DNA from: Planctomycetaceae bacterium
Lineage (GTDB): Bacteria; Planctomycetota; Planctomycetia; Planctomycetales; Planctomycetaceae
Reading direction: 5' to 3'
Length of the DNA stretch: 5,668 bases
Assembly: GCA_020426085.1 (NCBI GenBank)
Contig: JAGQQP010000303.1
Coordinates: forward strand, 1-5,668
Both the position numbers and the translations under genes were made by a program. The notes under the pieces were generated by a model that ran no database searches, was not told the origin of the DNA, and worked only from the letters and a program-made list of their open reading frames with translations. Positions within the stretch are counted from its first letter, which is position 1. Each line of letters starts with the position of its first letter. Below are positions 1 to 4,736 of the stretch, piece after piece.

Positions 1-33
1 TGAGTTTAAACCAGAAACATGAAATCCATTATT

Positions 34-40
34 GAGAGGA
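34..40 (+). promoter_or_regulatory. Ribosome binding site deciding the GTG start at 47
   Basis: GAGAGGA lies 6 nt before GTG 47. It overlaps the alternative TTG codon at 32-34, so it supports the internal GTG rather than the TTG. Confidence 0.7.
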
Positions 41-46
41 ACCCCC

Positions 47-586
47 GTGAACACGTTGATTGCTCTGTTTCGCGGCATCAATGTCGGCGGTAAAAATCGT
101 TTGCCGATGAAAGAGTTAACCGCACTGCTGGAAGATCTCGGATTCAAGTCGATCCAGACCTATATCCAGAGCGGAAATGTCATTTTTCAAACCAGAAAAA
201 AACAGACCGGCAAACTGGCGAAAGAGATCAGTGCCCGCATCCAGGAGACACATGGATTCGAACCTCACCTCATTCTGCTGGGAACGGAAGAAATGCAGTC
301 AGCGATTGACAACAACCCTTTCCCCGTCAAAGAAGGCAAGGCGTTACATTTTTTCTTTCTGGATTCCTTTCCCAGCAAACCGGATCTGGAAAAACTGCAG
401 GCACTGCAGGCGAAATCAGAACAGTTTCACCTGCAGGAGAAAGTCTTCTACCTGCATGCCCCCGACGGCATCGGGCGTTCCAAACTGGCAGCAAAAGTCG
501 AAGCCTGTCTCGGCGTTCCCGTCACCGCCAGAAACTGGAATACCGTGAGTGAACTGGACAGCATGCTTCAGGACACCTCTAACTGA
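47..586 (+). CDS. DUF1697 family protein
   Basis: This gene encodes a soluble cytoplasmic protein of 179 residues in the DUF1697 family; its biochemical role is not established. The N-terminal signature ALFRGINVGGKNRLPM, followed by a TYIQSGNVIF segment about 30 residues later, is the hallmark of the family. The C-terminal VPVTARNWNTVSEL segment matches its second conserved block (T-x-RNW-x-T). There is no signal peptide or membrane segment. The length is normal for a complete member. I chose the GTG at 47 because a GAGAGGA ribosome binding site (34-40) sits 6 nt upstream and the family begins right at the hydrophobic strand that follows. An in-frame TTG at 32 would add five residues but overlaps this site. 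It appears monocistronic, with a convergent gene downstream. The family assignment is strong and the function is unknown. Confidence 0.93.
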   Translation: MNTLIALFRGINVGGKNRLPMKELTALLEDLGFKSIQTYIQSGNVIFQTRKKQTGKLAKEISARIQETHGFEPHLILLGTEEMQSAIDNNPFPVKEGKALHFFFLDSFPSKPDLEKLQALQAKSEQFHLQEKVFYLHAPDGIGRSKLAAKVEACLGVPVTARNWNTVSELDSMLQDTSN

Positions 587-649
587 AACAGGATGACTCA
601 GCGGTTGATGTCACTTATCCCCAGGTAAACAAGATATTTTCGGGGGAAC

Positions 650-680
650 GTGTCACGCATAGAAATTTTTTATATGACAC
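650..680. repeat. Inverted repeat in convergent gap, weak terminator candidate
   Basis: GTGTCA (650-655) and TGACAC (675-680) are perfect 6-nt inverted arms around a 19-nt AT-rich loop, within the 114-nt gap between two convergent genes. The position suits a shared terminator. However, the T-run lies in the loop, neither strand has a U-tract directly after the stem, and the loop is long. A second possible pairing, CCCC (619-622) with GGGG (642-645), is equally weak. I record it because nothing better exists in this gap. Confidence 0.25.
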
Positions 681-700
681 TGCCTTAGCATTGAAAAAGT

Positions 701-1471
701 TTACTCAGATACCTTCTCAGAATTCACTGCTTCAGCGTCATCTTTATCATCTTCAGGCAATTTTGTCAGTTGATCATCCAACAGTGCTTCCAGCTTTTCG
801 ACATCTGGTTCATAAAAGCCAACTTGTGAAAAGATGATTTTTCCTTCCGGCGAGATGACCAGTGTGCGGGGAATCAGATCGTGGGCGAACATTGAAAAGA
901 CGACGCGATCCGGGTCGGGGGCTGCGGGGAAGGTGAAACCCTGATCTTCACAGAACAGTGTTACGGTTTCCATCGTTTCTTCGCGACCGATCACCAGTAG
1001 TCGAAACCGGGGGTTATCTTTACGTGCTTCCCAGATTTTCTGAATATGAGGCAGTTCCATGCGACAGGGGCCACACCAGGTCGCAAAGAAATTGATGAGC
1101 ACCACATCGCCGCGCGCCTCTGACATCGTGAAGTCTTTACCGTCCGTTAAAGTGAGAGAAAATTCAGGAGCCTCGTCTCCTGTCTTCAGTACGGACGATT
1201 CATCAAGTTGTTTTGCCCGTTCCGCCTCCTGCTCGGCCATTTGCTGTTCACGCAGTGTGGGCATTAACAGATTCCGCCAAATGGCCTGCTGTACGACGAT
1301 GCAGCCGACAATGATTGCCAGTGAGAGCAGCAGTCGCAGAATATGCCGTCCCCGACGGGGAGATTCCCACTGAATGATCATCGCGAAAAATGAAACGATC
1401 ATCACACAGATTGCGACGAACGCACCTATCTGCAAAGCAAACAGAATCGAGTTGTAAGTTGAGATATTCAT
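701..1471 (-). CDS. Membrane-anchored TlpA/ResA-like thioredoxin-fold protein
   Basis: This is a 256-residue thiol-disulfide oxidoreductase of the TlpA/ResA (AhpC/TSA-Redoxin) type. Two hydrophobic segments, at about residues 8-33 and 44-62, flank a short basic loop (SPRRGRH). By the positive-inside rule this predicts an N-out hairpin with the C-terminal domain outside the cytoplasm. A charged linker (about 73-95) leads to a thioredoxin fold. It begins with GDEAPEFSLTLTDG, has the strand VVLINFFATWCGPC (redox cysteines 133 and 136), and has the cis-proline loop IPRTLVI (Pro201). The last ~18 residues are an acidic tail. The ATG overlaps the stop of the upstream propeller gene by 4 nt (ATGA). 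No Shine-Dalgarno is visible before it, so translation is probably coupled. Known relatives reduce disulfides of exported proteins or cytochrome c maturation partners; the substrate here is unknown. Confidence 0.92.
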   Translation of the reverse strand: MNISTYNSILFALQIGAFVAICVMIVSFFAMIIQWESPRRGRHILRLLLSLAIIVGCIVVQQAIWRNLLMPTLREQQMAEQEAERAKQLDESSVLKTGDEAPEFSLTLTDGKDFTMSEARGDVVLINFFATWCGPCRMELPHIQKIWEARKDNPRFRLLVIGREETMETVTLFCEDQGFTFPAAPDPDRVVFSMFAHDLIPRTLVISPEGKIIFSQVGFYEPDVEKLEALLDDQLTKLPEDDKDDAEAVNSEKVSE

Positions 1472-2412
1472 GGTTTCAAAGCTTTGAGTTGTTTTCGGAT
1501 CAGCGAAGATTGTGCATCATCCAGAATCTGCCAGCAGGCCAGCCCGTTGCCGACCAGATCAAATTCATCAAACTGCCAGACGACGTTTCGGTCGGCATCC
1601 AGTTCAATGATCTGTGGATTCTCCGGACCGGCGTGACAGTTACCGATCACGATGTGACCGTTCTCCAGTTCCTGCAGACAGGTAGTCCACTTGAGTGTAA
1701 TGTCTGTCCTGGGTACTTTTCCCTGGATCTCCCAGACCGTCTCTTTCTCAGGATTGACTTCGCGAATACTGTTCCCGCTGCCCGACGCAATCAGCGTGTT
1801 CCCGTTCTTTAATCGAATCGCACCATAGACGCGGGTATTAATCAGGTAGTCCCAGATAATTTCGCCGTCCCGATTGTATTCGGTCACCACACCAGGCTGC
1901 TCGGAACAGACCAGATATGTCCCTGCTGGCGTGATCCGCATCAGGCGGGTGGACTGCGTGCCCCCTTTCTTAAGTGGAAACTGATGCACGAGCTTGCCGT
2001 TTGGGTCGACTTCGATAATGCGTCCCACGCCACTTTCAACAATCACCGTGTTCCCATTGGGAAGTCGAGAGAACGCATGCACGTCCACTCTCTTGCCGGC
2101 ATTGCCGTTCATCGTGGCCGAATCGTAAGTCCAGACAGTTTTTTTATCGAGAGTGATCTCTTTCAGCCCGGTCCAGCTGTCGTGAAACAGAATATTACCG
2201 TTGGGCAGCAGTTGCACATCGTGATGGCCGGCGTGCCCTTTCTTCGGTCCTGCCGTTTTATAAGACCAGAGCACCTTACCATCTGCAGTGCAGATTGCCA
2301 GGATATCCTTCTGATAGGAAGCGCTCACCAGAACCAGTCGTTCCGCAGACGCGACAGCGGTCACCAGCAGACAGGTGAAAAACAAAACCAAAAACTGCGA
2401 GGCACGTTTCAT
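1468..2412 (-). CDS. Secreted beta-propeller protein (PQQ/arylsulfotransferase-like repeats)
   Basis: This is a 314-residue exported protein with a Sec signal peptide: MKR, a hydrophobic core at residues 8-20, and cleavage predicted after AVASA (residue 23). The mature part is built of propeller repeats. One recurring turn is L-x-NGN (LPNGNILF near 69, LPNGNTVI near 117, LKNGNTLIA near 201, LENGHIVIG near 249). The other is a strand ending in VW-x-[YFI] (KVLWSY 46-51, TVWTY 92-96, IIWDY 185-189, TVWEI 225-229, VVWQF 277-281). This pattern resembles PQQ-like and arylsulfotransferase-type propellers. I see neither a convincing catalytic signature nor a clear PQQ site, so an enzymatic role is not claimed. 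The frame stays open upstream to 2538, but the ATG at 2412 is chosen because the signal peptide begins there. A GGAAGG site (2431-2426) lies 13 nt away, a rather long spacing. It is first in an operon with the TlpA-like gene. Confidence 0.87.
   Translation of the reverse strand: MKRASQFLVLFFTCLLVTAVASAERLVLVSASYQKDILAICTADGKVLWSYKTAGPKKGHAGHHDVQLLPNGNILFHDSWTGLKEITLDKKTVWTYDSATMNGNAGKRVDVHAFSRLPNGNTVIVESGVGRIIEVDPNGKLVHQFPLKKGGTQSTRLMRITPAGTYLVCSEQPGVVTEYNRDGEIIWDYLINTRVYGAIRLKNGNTLIASGSGNSIREVNPEKETVWEIQGKVPRTDITLKWTTCLQELENGHIVIGNCHAGPENPQIIELDADRNVVWQFDEFDLVGNGLACWQILDDAQSSLIRKQLKALKP
1476..1487. repeat. 12-bp perfect palindrome before coupled start codon
   Basis: TCAAAGCTTTGA is a perfect palindrome ending 4 nt before the start of the TlpA-like gene, inside the last codons of the propeller gene (Leu-Lys-Ala-Leu-Lys). 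It occupies the place where a ribosome binding site would be expected, and none is seen. It may be a by-product of the Lys/Ala/Leu codons. Confidence 0.3.
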
Positions 2413-2460
2413 GATGACGGCAGAACCTTCCGCATAAGTGAAATGATGGGAGACAGATGA

Positions 2461-2496
2461 TTGTGGACTATTTCGTGTATGAAACACAATCCACAA
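2461..2496. repeat. Inverted repeat TTGTGGA-N22-TCCACAA in leader
   Basis: Perfect 7-nt arms (2461-2467 and 2490-2496) enclose a 22-nt loop with an inner GTGT/ACAC stem (2475-2478 and 2484-2487), so the sequence could fold into an interrupted hairpin. It ends about 49 nt upstream of the propeller start at 2412, so it lies in the probable 5' leader or promoter of the leftward operon. It could be a leader hairpin or an operator. No regulator family is recognised. Confidence 0.4.
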
Positions 2497-2497
2497 A

Positions 2498-2523
2498 TGC
2501 AGGTGTATCATACTCTTCCTGCA
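2498..2523. repeat. Inverted repeat TGCAGG-N14-CCTGCA
   Basis: Perfect 6-nt arms (2498-2503 and 2518-2523) flank a 14-nt loop that itself holds GTAT-C-ATAC (2505-2513). The inner motif GTATCATAC matches, at 8 of 9 bases, the reverse complement of GTATGAAAC (2477-2485) within the neighbouring repeat. The two structures may therefore be related half-sites. It lies just 1 nt beyond the other inverted repeat. Confidence 0.35.
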
Positions 2524-2594
2524 CCGGAGTGGGAACACAAATCAAAATTCGTTTCATGACTTTGAATGAGAATGGATCGTTTCCCCAGAGGATG

Positions 2595-2605
2595 CAGACT
2601 GTCTG
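2595..2605. promoter_or_regulatory. CAGAC-T-GTCTG palindrome, possible operator
   Basis: A perfect 5+1+5 palindrome sits near the middle of the divergent intergenic region, a usual place for an operator controlling both directions. No known binding-site consensus is recognised, and an 11-bp palindrome can arise by chance. Confidence 0.25.
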
Positions 2606-2665
2606 ACGCAGGCGAAAATACAGGTTTTCTGTGATACAGGGAAATCCATTTCCTCAAACGATCTC

Positions 2666-2703
2666 TATTTTTTTCTACAACAGAATAAATTATCATAATA
2701 TTC
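2666..2703 (+). promoter_or_regulatory. AT-rich patch with possible -10 for the rightward operon
   Basis: This is the most AT-rich stretch of the divergent region. It contains CATAAT (2694-2699, five of six bases of the sigma-70 -10 consensus), about 90 nt before the start codon at 2788. The matching -35 position holds only T-rich sequence (TTTTCT at 2671-2676, spacer 17), a poor match. The call rests mainly on AT content and position. Confidence 0.25.
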
Positions 2704-2773
2704 AGACAAACAGGCAGGCACACGGGCTCTCTCTACAGAGACGGCTCTTTTACGAAACATCATCTAACCATCT

Positions 2774-2780
2774 GCGAGGA
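2774..2780 (+). promoter_or_regulatory. Ribosome binding site of the VCBS propeller gene
   Basis: GCGAGGA ends 7 nt before ATG 2788. It fixes this start, which also opens a signal peptide, against frames that begin further upstream. Confidence 0.7.
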
Positions 2781-2787
2781 TTTTTCG

Positions 2788-4113
2788 ATGACTTCACTTC
2801 GTCTGCTTCCCCTGTGTGCATTCAGTTTCTGCCTGATTATTTCCGATCCGACCTTTGCTGATGACCTGTTCGAAAAACCGGTTCGGCTGAAAGCAGAAGG
2901 AAAAGTCATCGACACCGGAGACGTCTGGGGGCACAGCAGCCCCTGTATTGAAGATCTCGACGGAGACGGACTGAATGATTTGATTGTGGGGAATTTCCGG
3001 GGTAACTTTCATTTTTACAAAAATACAGGCAGCGTTGCTGCACCGGTTTATATGGATGCCGGAAAAATTCAGGCCGGTGGCGTCGATGCCAAAGTAAATA
3101 TCTACTGCTGTGTCGGCGGGCAACCCCGGTTTGTTGACCTGGACGGCGATGGCATCCGGGATTTCATCAGCAGTTCTTATGACCCAGGTACCTGCTTCTA
3201 TTTTCGCGGACTGCCCGATCACAAATTTGCCGCTCCCGTTGAACTCAAAGACAAAGCGGGGGTTCCCGTCCGCAGCAGCGTCAAACAGAAACAGGATTAC
3301 CAGTCGTTCGGCAGTTTTTACGCTCCGGTAGACTGGGACGCGGATGGCGATTTCGATCTGCTGATTGGCTGCTTTGATGGTCACCTGAAACTGCGCATGA
3401 ATGAAGGGGATGCGAAAAAACATGCCTTTGCTGATGAGAATCAGACAGTTGAAGCCGGCGGAAAACCATTGGAGGTAGAAAAACACTGCTGTCCGGTCAT
3501 CGCCGACTGGGACCAGGACGGTTTGTGGGACATCCTGGCAGGAAGTGATGCAGGAAGCGTCATCTGGTTTCGCAATACAGGCTCGAAAACCGCACCTCAG
3601 TTTGCAGAAGGAAAAACCCTCATCTCCAAACATGACGGGAACGGCTATAACCAGGTGATCTGGAATGAAGATGAGATTGTTCCCGGGATTCGCTCGCAAA
3701 TTGAAGTCGTCGACTATAACCAGGATGGCAAGCTGGATCTCATTCTCGGTGATTTCACTACAACTTACGATTTTCGTAAAAACCTCACGAAAGATGAGAA
3801 AAAACAGGTTGAGAGCATACTGGCCGAAGCGGAAGCAATCGGCAAAGCATATGGTAAAAAAATCGAAGCCTTGCGGGAGGATTTCAAAAAACGCTATCCC
3901 GGTGATGAACTTTATAGCGACAAAGCAACAAAAGAATGGTCGGAAGCTTATAAGGCCCTTAAAGACAGCCCTGAAGCCAAAGCGAGTGAGAATTACGATG
4001 CGGAATTCGTAAAGCAGTTGCGTCCCTTCCTGGCAAGTATGCGCGGCAAGGGAAACCGCAGTTTCGATCTGGCAAAGTCCCACGGTTACGTCTGGCTGTA
4101 TTTGAGGAAATAA
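2788..4113 (+). CDS. Secreted VCBS/FG-GAP repeat beta-propeller with C-terminal helical insertion
   Basis: This is a 441-residue exported protein. Residues 1-24 form a Sec signal peptide, with cleavage predicted after TFA. Five calcium-type loops of the FG-GAP/VCBS family follow: DLDGDGLND (56-64), DLDGDGIRD (117-125), DWDADGDFD (182-190), DWDQDGLWD (240-248) and DYNQDGKLD (309-317). Most lead into a DLL/IxG strand and a G-x-V/F-x-x-x-x-N strand ending in the next turn. Residues about 330-428 are highly charged and predicted helical (Lys/Glu rich), followed by a final GYVWLYLRK strand, so the helices look inserted into the last blade. Mature cysteines are at 53, 107, 108, 136, 195, 234 and 235, including two vicinal CC pairs. 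The likely role is binding or scaffolding outside the cytoplasm; no catalytic site is recognised. It is first in an operon, overlapping the next gene by 1 nt. Confidence 0.92.
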   Translation: MTSLRLLPLCAFSFCLIISDPTFADDLFEKPVRLKAEGKVIDTGDVWGHSSPCIEDLDGDGLNDLIVGNFRGNFHFYKNTGSVAAPVYMDAGKIQAGGVDAKVNIYCCVGGQPRFVDLDGDGIRDFISSSYDPGTCFYFRGLPDHKFAAPVELKDKAGVPVRSSVKQKQDYQSFGSFYAPVDWDADGDFDLLIGCFDGHLKLRMNEGDAKKHAFADENQTVEAGGKPLEVEKHCCPVIADWDQDGLWDILAGSDAGSVIWFRNTGSKTAPQFAEGKTLISKHDGNGYNQVIWNEDEIVPGIRSQIEVVDYNQDGKLDLILGDFTTTYDFRKNLTKDEKKQVESILAEAEAIGKAYGKKIEALREDFKKRYPGDELYSDKATKEWSEAYKALKDSPEAKASENYDAEFVKQLRPFLASMRGKGNRSFDLAKSHGYVWLYLRK

Positions 4114-4736
4114 TGAACGCTCTGTCTTTGAAACGTCACCCCGTTTCCGGCATCAATGCCACCTTGTCGCTGATCTGCCTGAGCTGTTTTCTGCTTACGT
4201 TCTCAGGCTGTGAGCAGGCTTCTGACCAGAAAGTGATTCCAGAAAGCAGCACTACCGTGAATCAACCGGAAGTGGAAACACCTCTGCCACAGGAGCGTCA
4301 GCAGACAAATCAGACTGTGGTTTCTGATCGAGTCGAAGGCCAGCAGGTTTCAATTCAACTTGAAATTCCAGATCAACAAGTGAAACCGGGAGCCAGGTTC
4401 CCAGTGACGGTGAAGTTTGATATTGCCCCTTTGTGGGAAATCCGGGCACTGGAGGCACAACCTGAAAATGTCGCCACCCAACTCAAACTGGATTTGCCTG
4501 AAGGCTTTCAGACTCAAGGTGACTGGCAGGCTCCCCCTGCCGGTCGCTCCCAGTCGGCTGACAGCCACCCCGTTTATTCAGGCCAGGTCGAATTTCAACA
4601 GGTGATTCTCGTAACGAAAGAGGCCCAGCCTGGGGAATATGAAATCAGCAGCCAGGTGCAATATCAGGCCTGCGATGAATTTCGCTGCTTGAGCCCGACA
4701 AAACAGAGGCTGCAGCTGAAGCTGAATGTGAAATGA
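4113..4736 (+). CDS. Lipoprotein with DsbD N-terminal (alpha)-like domain
   Basis: This is a 207-residue predicted lipoprotein. A basic N-terminus and hydrophobic stretch (about 16-31) end in a lipobox-like TFSGC, making Cys33 the lipidated residue. Glu at +2 does not suggest inner-membrane retention. A low-complexity Gln/Glu/Ser/Thr linker covers about 35-75. Residues about 76-205 resemble the immunoglobulin-like alpha domain of DsbD (the 'disulphide bond corrector' family). The family signature at the C-terminal end is VQYQACDEFRCLSP, with redox-type cysteines 187 and 192. In DsbD this domain passes electrons to periplasmic thiol proteins; here the transmembrane and C-terminal thioredoxin domains are absent, so it stands alone. 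The ATG shares one base with the preceding stop (TAATG) and has GAGG (4104-4107) 5 nt upstream, indicating coupled translation with the VCBS propeller gene. Domain assignment is fairly confident; partner and direction of electron flow are unknown. Confidence 0.83.
   Translation: MNALSLKRHPVSGINATLSLICLSCFLLTFSGCEQASDQKVIPESSTTVNQPEVETPLPQERQQTNQTVVSDRVEGQQVSIQLEIPDQQVKPGARFPVTVKFDIAPLWEIRALEAQPENVATQLKLDLPEGFQTQGDWQAPPAGRSQSADSHPVYSGQVEFQQVILVTKEAQPGEYEISSQVQYQACDEFRCLSPTKQRLQLKLNVK

Larger units (their letters stand above)
2413..2787. other. 375-nt divergent intergenic region
   Basis: This region separates the start codons of two divergent operons and must hold both promoters. No convincing gene lies in it; short open frames here lack ribosome binding sites, family motifs and sensible composition. 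From left to right it contains two adjacent inverted repeats (2461-2523), a CAGAC-T-GTCTG palindrome (2595-2605), a direct repeat ATACAGG (2618-2624 and 2634-2640, period 16) and an AT-rich patch (2666-2703). Each is listed separately where it is worth it. I found no riboswitch-like architecture I could name and no clear sigma-70 promoter facing left. Confidence 0.75.

Noticed and set aside
177..548. Second-frame open reading frame inside the DUF1697 gene
   Set aside because: It overlaps a complete conserved-family gene, and its translation is Arg/Lys/Ser/Pro-rich without any motif.
1059..2460. Plus-strand open frames opposite the TlpA-like and propeller genes (1059-1373, 1390-1812, 1984-2460)
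   Set aside because: These are antisense shadows of two well-supported genes with intact motifs. None has a recognisable domain or start signal.
2413..2538. 42-residue N-terminal extension of the leftward propeller protein
   Set aside because: The extension has no family similarity and would bury a clear Sec signal peptide that starts at 2412. It would also run over the inverted repeats of the leader.
2508..2861. Short open frames in the divergent region (2508-2723 minus, 2631-2861 plus)
   Set aside because: No ribosome binding site, no motif and low-quality composition. One overlaps the start of the VCBS gene, and both overlap the putative control region.
2794..4083. Long antisense open frame of 429 codons opposite the VCBS propeller gene
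   Set aside because: It lies almost wholly within a gene with clear family motifs, signal peptide and ribosome binding site. Its translation is an F/I/V/C-rich mirror of the Asp/Lys/Glu codons, with no recognisable domain and no convincing ribosome binding site.
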